A program made the translations under genes and the position numbers. Shown in pieces: positions 27,001 through 33,407 of a stretch of 49,860 nucleotides of DNA. This DNA is from Cryomorphaceae bacterium. GTDB taxonomy: Bacteria > Bacteroidota > Bacteroidia > Flavobacteriales_D > SKUL01. The DNA is taken from the NCBI GenBank assembly GCA_007695365.1, contig REDV01000057.1, forward strand, positions 1 to 49,860. Direction: 5' to 3'. Each line of letters begins with the position of its first letter. Position 1 is the stretch's first letter. The notes under the pieces were generated by a model. It saw only the letters and a list, made by a program, of their open reading frames with translations. It did not search any database and was not told the origin of the DNA.

Positions 27001-27500
27001 GGGTGCAACTCGGGTTGGTGGGTACCGGGATGGATTTTGTGGTAGTGATGACCATGGTGGGAATTATCTCACTGGCCGGGATTGTGGTAAACAATGCCAT
27101 TGTACTGCTCGATTACACCAACCTGATACGCACCCGCCGCAGGGAAGACCTCGGACTGGAGAATAGGGGAGATTTGCCCTTTGCCGAAGTTTTTAATGCC
27201 GTCATCCAGGGAGGAAAAACACGTTTGCGCCCGGTGGTGCTTACGGCCATCACCACCATCCTCGGTTTATTGCCGTTGGCGATGGGTATCAACATCAACT
27301 TCTTCTCTTTTTTCAGCCGTTACGACGCGCAGTTTTACATCGGTGGAGACAATGTAATGTTTTGGGGACCCATGAGTTGGACCATCATCTTCGGTCTTAC
27401 TTTCGCTACTTTCCTCACCTTGGTGATTGTGCCGGTAATGTACCTGATTCTGGCGCGCATCAAGTACCGCGTGGTGTACAAAAAATCCACCAAGGTGTGA
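24036..27500 (+). CDS. RND-superfamily efflux permease
   Basis: This 1154-residue inner-membrane proton-driven pump has the usual two halves, each with a TM helix, a large periplasmic loop and a TM bundle. The start is VNNRTTVLVLVVFIFLAGLIAYTNMSKESFPEV. TM4 reads LGMLVDNGIVVVEN: Asp412 matches one of the two relay aspartates of AcrB, but the second position is Asn413. TM10 reads GIVVNNAIVLLDY, with no Lys where AcrB has Lys940. Two additional hydrophobic segments (near residues 515-530 and 545-560) lie between the TM6 region and the helix before TM7. The substrate is unknown. It is the last gene of the tetR operon. Confidence 0.94.
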   Translation: MNLQPKHTKEFGLSSAAVNNRTTVLVLVVFIFLAGLIAYTNMSKESFPEVVIPEIYVGTPYPGNSPLDIEKLITRPIEKEINTISGVDEINSTSIQGHSSIQVKFDFSVSPEEALRKVKDKVDVAKSDSDFPQDLPADPNVFELNISEMMPIMNINLSGDYSVDQLNSYAEYLEEKIENLPEITEVEIRGVTDKEVAISLDLHKMEAMQISFYDVSQAISDENVTISGGDVLIGDFRRNVRVVGDFAHMDDIRNTVVKREKGNIVYLKDIAEVTFGEKERESYARDYLNPVVMVDVKKRAGENLLEASDKIRDIVAYAQAHVFPDDLKVSITNDQSNSTRNQLDELENSILFGMMLVVGVLLFFLGLRNAAFVGIAIPMSMLMAFMLLGALGVTLNMIVLFSLILALGMLVDNGIVVVENIYRLMDEGQSPMQAAKNGVGEVAWPIIASTATTLAAFLPLAFWPGVMGEFMFYLPITLMIVLGSSLFVALVINPVLTSLFMKVGEPQVNRKKILRNGAVLMVVGLAIAISAHLNGMEPLTTLGNLLVVIGLMGYANIFVLNPGTTFFQTRLIPAMEQRYEAFLKRALKGINPVLYFVGTFLMLILSGVLFGFFPPKVIFFPENEPQYLNIFIENPIGTDIEPTNEIAYQVEQEVIEIISKYIVQDEPGKPHNFLVESVIGQVGKGTSDPAQGQSFGNTPHKARVSVQFVESQFRRGIGTNDVMTEIREALRDIPGTQITVSKNSMGPPQGLPINIEIAGDDYTELMAHAQGVRRFINEAGVAGIEELKLDVDDGQPEMPVRIDRDKARRLNLSTAQIGNAIRTALYGMEVSTFKDGEDDYEINIRLAERYRRSPDALLNQRITFRDQSDGQIKQIPVSSVATADFTSTFSAVKRKDLNRVITISSNVLDGFNANEVVQNIRNILADYNLPPDITLKFTGQQEEQAKEMEFLSIALFIAFFLIILIIVAQFNSISAPFIIGFSVIFSLIGVQLGLVGTGMDFVVVMTMVGIISLAGIVVNNAIVLLDYTNLIRTRRREDLGLENRGDLPFAEVFNAVIQGGKTRLRPVVLTAITTILGLLPLAMGININFFSFFSRYDAQFYIGGDNVMFWGPMSWTIIFGLTFATFLTLVIVPVMYLILARIKYRVVYKKSTKV

Positions 27501-27515
27501 GTTGCGTAAGGACAC

Positions 27516-27551
27516 AAAAAAAACCCGGATGGCTGCCATCCGGGTTTTTTT
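27516..27551. terminator. Strong bidirectional terminator
   Basis: A 13-bp perfect inverted repeat (AAACCCGGATGGC and its complement, nearly no loop) is flanked by A- and T-runs. It serves the RND gene on the plus strand and the D15-type gene on the minus strand. Confidence 0.9.
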
Positions 27552-27579
27552 GTTTGTGGTATTACACTTTGCTCCGGTT

Positions 27580-29037
27580 TTAGAAAATATGTCCGAATCC
27601 AAAGAAGAACTGACCTCCTTCGCGACTGTTTGCATAATCGAGACGCAAAATGGTGGATTGATTCCAGGCTATTCTTGCCCCCATACCGGGAGCACCTTGC
27701 CAGCGGTGGAAGCTGATGTCTCCCGGTCTGTCCCACACTGATCCGAGGTCGTAAAAGGGATTGAGCCCCAGGGCGATGTGTTGCTTGAGAAATTTGAAGT
27801 CGAAAAAGCGGGCACGCATTTCCAGGTTAATCAGGGCTACTGCCGGCGCCATAAAGCGTGCCTCGCGGAAACCCCTGAGTGAACGTTCACCGCCCAGTAC
27901 CATAATACCGCCCGCTTCGGCTTGGCTGGAAAGGTCCCACATTTCGATAAAGTTGATTTTGGGACCCCAGATGTATCCAAATGCTCCCAAACCTGCAAAA
28001 GTTAAGCGACTTTTTCCACCCCTCCACCTGGCCAGTGTCTTGATGTACTGACCCTGAATCATGAATTTGTTGAAGTTAAATTGTGAACCCAGCCACGGGG
28101 CGCTGTATTCATGTGAGTATTCAAGGAAAACACCCTCGGAAGGGTCGGGCTCAAAATCACGTGTATCATAGATAAGCGCAGCAGCCAGCATGCTGGTAAA
28201 CATGTAGGTATTATCGTTGTTGAAGCCGGCAAGGTTAAAACGCTCCCAGGTTCCGTCATTGATTTGTTTCTCTACAAGGGTGGTGTTGCTGATGGCCTCT
28301 ACCTCCTCCCCTTCAAGATTCACCGCCTCTTCGGCTACCTTGCCTCCGTACGATTGAAACTGCGTAAAAAGAGCTTCATACCCGAACATAAAGCGCAGTT
28401 TTCCGCCCATCATTACGCGCTCTGCCAACAGGTTGTAGAGTTGTTCGCGCTGCAAAATATGGTTGTAGTGAAAGTCTGTTCGATATACACCATCATTGCC
28501 CAACTCGGCAATCCCAAGGTTTTCTTCATAGTCGCTTACCCGGTTAAAGGTGCGGTTTAAACCGCTGGTTTTATCTCTAAAGCTAAGAGGATTTAGGGTG
28601 TTGCGACCCACACCCCAGTACTGTGCGTTGGGATCTTCCCACAGCACGGCATCTGCCCGTAGTCGCCATTTTGAGTTGAAGATATAGGGCGAATCGAAAT
28701 TGAGCGCATAACGCACGCGGCCGTTTTCAAAGACAAAGAGTTCCGCGTTTAACCTCGACCGGTAGGGCGTGTACTCAAAAAACGGGTCTTCTTTGGTTTT
28801 GTTGAAGTACAAAAACACGTTTCCGCCTACACCAAAACCGCGGATGGGGTCGAATTCGAGGCGTGGTAAACCGGTTACAAAGGTGCCTTCGCGTTTGTCT
28901 TCGCGCTCAAACTCGGGTATGCGCTTGGATTCGTGAATAAAGAAGGGTAGTTCGTTGTTTTGGTTGCTACTTTCGTTTTGAGCGAAGGCATGGCTTGCAA
29001 TGAACAAGCAAATTATAACTAAGTAGATGATTTTCAT
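27580..29037 (-). CDS. D15/BamA-like outer-membrane beta-barrel protein
   Basis: The 485-residue product has a signal peptide (MKIIYLVIICLFIASHAFA), which places the start at 29037. The rest is beta-barrel-like, with LEFDPIRGFGVGGNVFLYFN and the signature GGERSLRGFREARFMAPAVALINLEMR near the end. The C-terminal residue is Phe (GGQFFFGFGHIF), as required for barrel assembly. This is the bacterial surface antigen (D15) barrel domain, seemingly without POTRA domains. Function is unknown. The gene follows an OmpR-type two-component system and has its own promoter with a repeat array upstream. Confidence 0.88.
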   Translation of the reverse strand: MKIIYLVIICLFIASHAFAQNESSNQNNELPFFIHESKRIPEFEREDKREGTFVTGLPRLEFDPIRGFGVGGNVFLYFNKTKEDPFFEYTPYRSRLNAELFVFENGRVRYALNFDSPYIFNSKWRLRADAVLWEDPNAQYWGVGRNTLNPLSFRDKTSGLNRTFNRVSDYEENLGIAELGNDGVYRTDFHYNHILQREQLYNLLAERVMMGGKLRFMFGYEALFTQFQSYGGKVAEEAVNLEGEEVEAISNTTLVEKQINDGTWERFNLAGFNNDNTYMFTSMLAAALIYDTRDFEPDPSEGVFLEYSHEYSAPWLGSQFNFNKFMIQGQYIKTLARWRGGKSRLTFAGLGAFGYIWGPKINFIEMWDLSSQAEAGGIMVLGGERSLRGFREARFMAPAVALINLEMRARFFDFKFLKQHIALGLNPFYDLGSVWDRPGDISFHRWQGAPGMGARIAWNQSTILRLDYANSREGGQFFFGFGHIF

Positions 29038-29077
29038 AGCTTCCGGTTTTTGAGATGTACACCTTTTTTGACCGGCG

Positions 29078-29085
29078 CAAAAGTA
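29078..29085 (-). promoter_or_regulatory. Minus-7 promoter box of the D15 gene (TACTTTTG)
   Basis: This is a perfect TAnnTTTG match on the minus strand, 40 nt upstream of the D15 start. The minus-33 region is TTGACA, which is part of the inverted repeat at 29088-29104. Confidence 0.7.
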
Positions 29086-29087
29086 GT

Positions 29088-29104
29088 TTGACACGGCTTG
29101 TCAA
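29088..29104. promoter_or_regulatory. Perfect inverted repeat overlapping minus-33
   Basis: TTGACA and TGTCAA flank a 5-bp centre (CGGCT). The repeat covers the minus-33 region of the D15 promoter on the minus strand, so a bound dimer would block or remodel RNA polymerase there. Confidence 0.5.
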
Positions 29105-29106
29105 CC

Positions 29107-29150
29107 CTTTAGAGATCTTTTAGAATCCTATTAGAAAACTATTAGAACCG
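29107..29150 (-). promoter_or_regulatory. Four 11-bp direct repeats upstream of the D15 promoter
   Basis: On the plus strand the units begin CTTTAGAG (29107), TTTTAGAA (29118), TATTAGAA (29129) and TATTAGAA (29140), each exactly 11 bp apart. On the minus strand they read TTCTAATA-type and end right next to the promoter. Tandem half-sites at about one helical turn are the usual target of OmpR-family response regulators, and such a regulator is encoded just upstream (30524-31216). Confidence 0.6.
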
Positions 29151-29159
29151 ATGTGGTTT

Positions 29160-30527
29160 TTAACCCAGTTGCACCCTGAAGATGGTGGATTGGCCGGGTT
29201 TTGACTGCACGTCCACCGATCCTTTATGCAGCTCAATGATACGTCGGGTAAGGGATAAACCGATACCGTGACCTGACGCAGAAGCCAGGTTTCTTCCGCG
29301 GAAAAAAGGCGTAAACACGTGCTCAATCTCTTCAGGTTGTATGCCGGCTCCTTTGTTTTCAAATTCAACTTGCACATTGTTGCCGTGTACATTGATACGC
29401 ACCAGCACTTTGTTTTCGGGCGAGAACTTGCAGCCGTTTTCCATCAGGTTCATAAAAGCCACTTTCAGCAGGTAGGCATTGCTGTGAAGGGTCAGCGGCG
29501 TTTCACTTTCTGTCTCGAGGGAAGTATCAAAACTCATTTCCACACGGTAACCTGGGTTGAGCTGTTGCACCTGCCGGCAAGCGTCAAGCAATAATTCGTC
29601 CACCCGCTCGGGTTTGAAGCGAATCCGCGATGGGTCATAGCTTGCGCGGGCAAGGTCGAGTAAACTCTGCGAAAGTCGATCCAGCTTGCGGGCATCGTTG
29701 AGCGCATCCTGAACGGCCTGTCGGTACTCCACCGTGCTGCGCTCCTTTTGCAGCGAGAGCTCCAATTCTGAGATGATGGCCGCCAGCGGGGTGCGAAGTT
29801 CATGCGAAATGTTGTGTACAAAGTGTTTTTGGGCAGAAAAAGAGCTTTCCAGCCGGTTCAACATATCGTTAAAGGTCTCAGCCATTTGCCACAGTTCATC
29901 GCGGTTCTTGCCCGTATCAATGCGCAGATCGAGGTTGCTGGCAGAAATGTTTTGCGCCCGCTGCGTAATGGCTCTTACAGGGTTGAACACCATTCTGGAA
30001 AAGTACCAGCCGGCCACAAAAATAACCGCACAAGCAAGCACAAAAATGAGCGTCATGTTTCGCCGCAAGGCCGCCAATTTGCTGAATCCGTATGCATCGT
30101 AGGCAGCGGCTGTTATCACGTAGGGGGTTTTATCCTGAACGTATTTGATACCCACCACCTGCCAATCGCCCTGGTAAAAGCGAATTTCTCCGTGACGGAT
30201 GATATTGTTGAACATCGTGCGGGTTTCTTTCACATAGTCAATATCCACCGCATCGTGGTACATCAACTCAAAATCGGCGTTGTACACGGCTACTTCCACC
30301 TCATTGAGTATTTCGCGGTTGCTGCGGTAGATGTTTTGAAGGATAAAAGGGTCAACCCGGGCATCAAAAAGCAGGTTGGCCTTGGTGATGGCCTCCTGAA
30401 CCAGTACTGCGTAAAACTCCTTTTCGCGGTTTTGGGAGGCTGAATAATACACCACCGCGGCGAAAATGAGCAAAATACTGGCCGTAAGCAGGGTAAAGAG
30501 AAGGGATATTTTTAACCGGATGCTCAC
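29160..30527 (-). CDS. Two-component sensor histidine kinase
   Basis: This 455-residue membrane kinase has TM helices at about residues 8-30 and 155-178 that bracket a periplasmic sensor domain of about 120 residues. A HAMP linker (RMVFNPVRAITQRAQNISASNLDLRI) follows, then HisKA with the phosphoacceptor His242 in HNISHELRTPLAA, and a HATPase_c domain with N-box NLMENGCKFS, GAGIQPEEIEHVFTPFFRG and GHGIGLSLTRRIIELHKG. It overlaps the response-regulator gene upstream by 4 nt, so the two are translated together. The signal sensed is unknown. Confidence 0.95.
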   Translation of the reverse strand: MSIRLKISLLFTLLTASILLIFAAVVYYSASQNREKEFYAVLVQEAITKANLLFDARVDPFILQNIYRSNREILNEVEVAVYNADFELMYHDAVDIDYVKETRTMFNNIIRHGEIRFYQGDWQVVGIKYVQDKTPYVITAAAYDAYGFSKLAALRRNMTLIFVLACAVIFVAGWYFSRMVFNPVRAITQRAQNISASNLDLRIDTGKNRDELWQMAETFNDMLNRLESSFSAQKHFVHNISHELRTPLAAIISELELSLQKERSTVEYRQAVQDALNDARKLDRLSQSLLDLARASYDPSRIRFKPERVDELLLDACRQVQQLNPGYRVEMSFDTSLETESETPLTLHSNAYLLKVAFMNLMENGCKFSPENKVLVRINVHGNNVQVEFENKGAGIQPEEIEHVFTPFFRGRNLASASGHGIGLSLTRRIIELHKGSVDVQSKPGQSTIFRVQLG

Positions 30528-31216
30528 GATTCTTTCTCGGTTCGCAGGATAAAACCGACGCCGGGTTTGGTGTGAATGAGCCGCTCGTTAAAAGGCTTGT
30601 CAACCTTTTTGCGGAGGTAGTTGATATAAACATCTATGAAGTTGGTACCCGTATCGAAGCGGGTGTTCCAAACCTTGTCGGCAATTTCAGAACGGCTCAA
30701 TACGCGGTTGGGGTTGCGCAGCATGTATTCCAGCAATCCGAATTCTTTGGGAGTAAGTTCAATGGGGGTGTTATTGCGCTTTACTTCCCGGGTTTGGAGG
30801 TTCATTTCAAGGTCGTGAAACCGCAGCAGAACCAGTCCAGATTGGTGGCTCGCAAAACGCTGCACATGTGCCCGCACGCGAGCCAGTAGCTCTCGCATTT
30901 CAAAGGGCTTTACCATATAGTCGTCGGCACCGGCATCGAAGCCATCTACTTTATCGTCGGTGGTGCCAAGTGCAGTGAGCATAATCACCGGTAGTCCGGG
31001 ACGCCGTTGTTTGATTTCTCTGCAAAGTTCGAGACCCTGAATTTCCGGAAGTATCACATCGGCAATTACAATGTCGTAGCTGCCGTAGAGCGCCAGTTTT
31101 TTGCCGGTGGCGCCATCGTAGGCCAGGTCGCAATCGTAGCCGTTTTCCTCCAGGCCTCGCTTAAGGAGTTGTGCTACGCGTGCGTCATCTTCAATTACCA
31201 GAACTTGCATTGCCAT
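30524..31216 (-). CDS. OmpR-family response regulator
   Basis: The 230-residue protein has a receiver domain (QVLVIEDDARVAQLLKRGLEENGY; phosphoacceptor Asp53 in IVIADVILPEIQG; conserved Lys in YMVKPFEMREL) and a winged-helix domain (IELTPKEFGLLEYMLRNPNRVLSRSEIADKVW, then INYLRKKVDKPF, GVGFIL). It is the partner of the overlapping kinase gene. A second in-frame ATG at 31210 could also be the start. A promoter box lies at 31237-31244. The likely target is the D15-type gene, through the four direct repeats at 29107-29150. Confidence 0.95.
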   Translation of the reverse strand: MAMQVLVIEDDARVAQLLKRGLEENGYDCDLAYDGATGKKLALYGSYDIVIADVILPEIQGLELCREIKQRRPGLPVIMLTALGTTDDKVDGFDAGADDYMVKPFEMRELLARVRAHVQRFASHQSGLVLLRFHDLEMNLQTREVKRNNTPIELTPKEFGLLEYMLRNPNRVLSRSEIADKVWNTRFDTGTNFIDVYINYLRKKVDKPFNERLIHTKPGVGFILRTEKES

Positions 31217-31236
31217 TGAGCAGAGTATTGAAGGCC

Positions 31237-31244
31237 CAAAGGTA
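31237..31244 (-). promoter_or_regulatory. Minus-7 promoter box of the two-component operon (TACCTTTG)
   Basis: This is a perfect TAnnTTTG match on the minus strand, 20 nt upstream of the response-regulator start. Confidence 0.6.
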
Positions 31245-31300
31245 CAAAGTGTAAGCGCTGATAAGACCTGATGGCAGTAAAGCCCAGGGGGTGAGCTAAA

Positions 31301-32104
31301 TCAGCTTTCTTTGGCTTTTACCGCAGCCCGAATCGCCTCCCAGTCGAAATCAAACGGGCGGCTTTCAAAATCATCGCCTATTTCAAACTCAAACGATTTT
31401 TTTACCCGCGATGATGTAGCGGGGTGAGTATTGATGATTTCGAACATATCGGCGCTGCCATACTCGCTCTTTATGCGGCGAAACAGGGTGCCCAGCGCCC
31501 TGGGGTTGATTCCGCAGCGATAAACCAGATCGAGCGCAAATTCATCGGCTTCTTCCTCTTGTTTTCTATCGAAATAGCTTGAAGTTACTGTACGCGAAAT
31601 TTCGGAGAGCACCACGCCGTCCGTACCCGTCAATACGCCAAACAGCACCGCCAGCCCAAGTTCTTTCACCAATCGTTTGGTAACGTGCCGGAGTTCTACA
31701 TGCCCCATTTCGTGGGCAATCACCGCGGCTACCTCTTCGGGTGATTCGCTGAAGGCGATCAAGCCTGACAACACCACGATGTTTCCGCCGGGCATGGCAA
31801 AGGCATTTACGTTTGCGTTGTCAACCACCACAATGCGATAGTCAAAATCGCTCAACCCCAGACTGTCTTCCAGTCGCCTGGATATCACCCAAATCGCAGA
31901 GTCAACAAGGTGGTTGTTCAGTGGTTGAAAGCCTGGTTTCTTGAGGGTACTCTCCATGATCATCTCCCCGAGCTCTATTTCCTTATCAACCGGAAACTCA
32001 AGGCTCACTTCATCCGGAACCCACGGAATAAATGTAAAGGCAACCCAAAGCCCGCCAAACAGGGCAAGAACCTTTAGAAAATCTATCAGCAACTTGGTTT
32101 TCAA
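31301..32104 (-). CDS. M48-family membrane metalloprotease
   Basis: The 267-residue protein has an N-terminal TM helix (LIDFLKVLALFGGLWVAFTFI) and an M48 zinc-protease domain with HEMGHVELRH (two His ligands and the catalytic Glu) and, further on, the third-ligand region QEEEADEFALDLV. Such proteases (HtpX/BepA-like) degrade or sort misfolded envelope proteins. The start appears to be TTG at 32104, in a TTGA overlap with the stop of the DUF4870 gene; no suitable ATG exists near the N-terminus. It is the last gene of the DUF4389-DUF4870-M48 operon. Confidence 0.9.
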   Translation of the reverse strand: MKTKLLIDFLKVLALFGGLWVAFTFIPWVPDEVSLEFPVDKEIELGEMIMESTLKKPGFQPLNNHLVDSAIWVISRRLEDSLGLSDFDYRIVVVDNANVNAFAMPGGNIVVLSGLIAFSESPEEVAAVIAHEMGHVELRHVTKRLVKELGLAVLFGVLTGTDGVVLSEISRTVTSSYFDRKQEEEADEFALDLVYRCGINPRALGTLFRRIKSEYGSADMFEIINTHPATSSRVKKSFEFEIGDDFESRPFDFDWEAIRAAVKAKES

Positions 32105-32601
32105 CGTGGTGGGAGGTTTTCACGGATTACGGTTCCGCCACCTGAGCTTTCGCGAATGGCAAAGGCACTTTGGTAGCTCAAACGGCCAAAGAAAAGGAAG
32201 TAGTACATCCTTCCCTGGCGCGCCCTAACGGCACCTACAATACTAAACACAAAATACAGCAGGTTCACAATGAGCACCATCGCGAGGTAGCCTTTGTAGG
32301 TGTCGGTGAAAAAGCGATCATCAGAAACAAGGATGCGGATGGTCCACGAAATCAAGCCTATGTTGAGAGCCGTGGTGGGCAATTGCGACCAGAGTGATTG
32401 CAGGCAGTGAAATTTCACAAAGCGCCCTTTGTTTTTGTTTACAGAGTAGTAAATCACGCTGGCGATGAGGTTGAGCATGGGCAGTGGAAGACCGGCTGCA
32501 AGTGCTGCAAACATCATGAGGTAGGCCCCCATGGCGTCGTCGCGTTCGCGCTTGCTTACCTCATCGGGCTGGGGCAGTGGGTGATATTTCTCGCTTTCCA
32601 T
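32101..32601 (-). CDS. DUF4870-like membrane protein
   Basis: The 166-residue protein has three to four hydrophobic segments and matches the DUF4870/Tic20-like family: YLMMFAALAAGLPLPMLNLIASVIYYSVNKNKGRFVKFHCLQSLWSQL, then a second pair of helices. The KNKGRFVKFHCLQ segment is the family hallmark. The function is unknown. Its start overlaps the stop of the DUF4389 gene by 1 nt (TAATG), and its stop overlaps the protease start (TTGA), so all three proteins are produced together. Confidence 0.85.
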   Translation of the reverse strand: MESEKYHPLPQPDEVSKRERDDAMGAYLMMFAALAAGLPLPMLNLIASVIYYSVNKNKGRFVKFHCLQSLWSQLPTTALNIGLISWTIRILVSDDRFFTDTYKGYLAMVLIVNLLYFVFSIVGAVRARQGRMYYFLFFGRLSYQSAFAIRESSGGGTVIRENLPPR

Positions 32602-33245
32602 TACGCTGCGGCTGAAGGTGAGGGAGAAGGCTCGGGCGGAAGGTTTTGCGGTTTTTCCTCCTCCTGATCCAGGCTGAATGGCGGGTAGTCATCGGTCATC
32701 AGTCCGAGGTAGAGTTGTACGCGCAAGCCCCATCGCATTACACCCACGTTAAAGCTGTGCATGCCTTTGGGGTACTCTGCAGTAAAAAGTACCACCCAAA
32801 ACGCGATAAACTGCACAATTCCTCCGGCCATCAACAGGAAAAACAGAATGAAGTAATGCGGAATTCCGCAGTAAAGCCATCCAAAAAATACTTTGAGCAG
32901 GGCGTGTCCGCGGCTCAAGCGCTCGGGGTAAGGAACTTCGAGCACCACGGCCGGGTCGTCCACGTCGAAACCAAAAGGAGGGTAGCCGTCGGCAAGGTGA
33001 ATGAGTCTGGCTTGCACGCGCTGATTCCAGTGCATCACTTTTACCTGAAACTCAAACAAGCTCTCGGGGTAACTGCCGGTAAAGAGAATGACCCAGAAGG
33101 CAATAAAAGTGATGACCTGAGCTGCAATTCCCACAAAAAGAAGCAGGAAAAAGTGGGGTATTGCTATGTACAAAAAGCCAAAGAATGCACGGAGCAGCAA
33201 CTCTCCTCTCGAGTAGCGCTCCTGGTGAATAATGTCAAATTTCAT
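32601..33245 (-). CDS. Membrane protein with two DUF4389 domains
   Basis: The 214-residue protein is a tandem duplication of one domain: ERYSRGELLLRAFFGFLYIAIPHFFLLLF with FIAFWVILFTGSYPESLFEFQVKVMHWNQRVQARLIHLADGYPPF, repeated as ERLSRGHALLKVFFGWLYCGIPHYFILFF with FIAFWVVLFTAEYPKGMHSFNVGVMRWGLRVQLYLGLMTDDYPPF. Each copy has two TM helices. The tail is Pro/Ser/Glu-rich. The start at 33245 is chosen because the conserved domain begins there, not at the in-frame 33392. The function is unknown. It is the first gene of the operon with DUF4870 and M48. Confidence 0.85.
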   Translation of the reverse strand: MKFDIIHQERYSRGELLLRAFFGFLYIAIPHFFLLLFVGIAAQVITFIAFWVILFTGSYPESLFEFQVKVMHWNQRVQARLIHLADGYPPFGFDVDDPAVVLEVPYPERLSRGHALLKVFFGWLYCGIPHYFILFFLLMAGGIVQFIAFWVVLFTAEYPKGMHSFNVGVMRWGLRVQLYLGLMTDDYPPFSLDQEEEKPQNLPPEPSPSPSAAA

Positions 33246-33361
33246 GGTGTTGGATTGTTGTGGTTTGGATGGCCAAAGTAAGTAAAATATAAAATATGCC
33301 AAATTCATAGTAAGACTGCGAAAATCAGAATCAATGCTTGGAGTATTAACACTACAACCTG

Positions 33362-33369
33362 TATCTTTC
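33362..33369 (+). promoter_or_regulatory. Promoter of the hibernation-factor gene (TATCTTTC)
   Basis: This matches TAnnTTTG with one mismatch. A TTG at 33338-33340 lies 21 nt upstream, matching the minus-33 spacing, and the leader is about 35 nt. Confidence 0.5.
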
Positions 33370-33407
33370 GGGCTGTTGAAATAAATAAACATTGATTCAA
33401 ATCAGAT

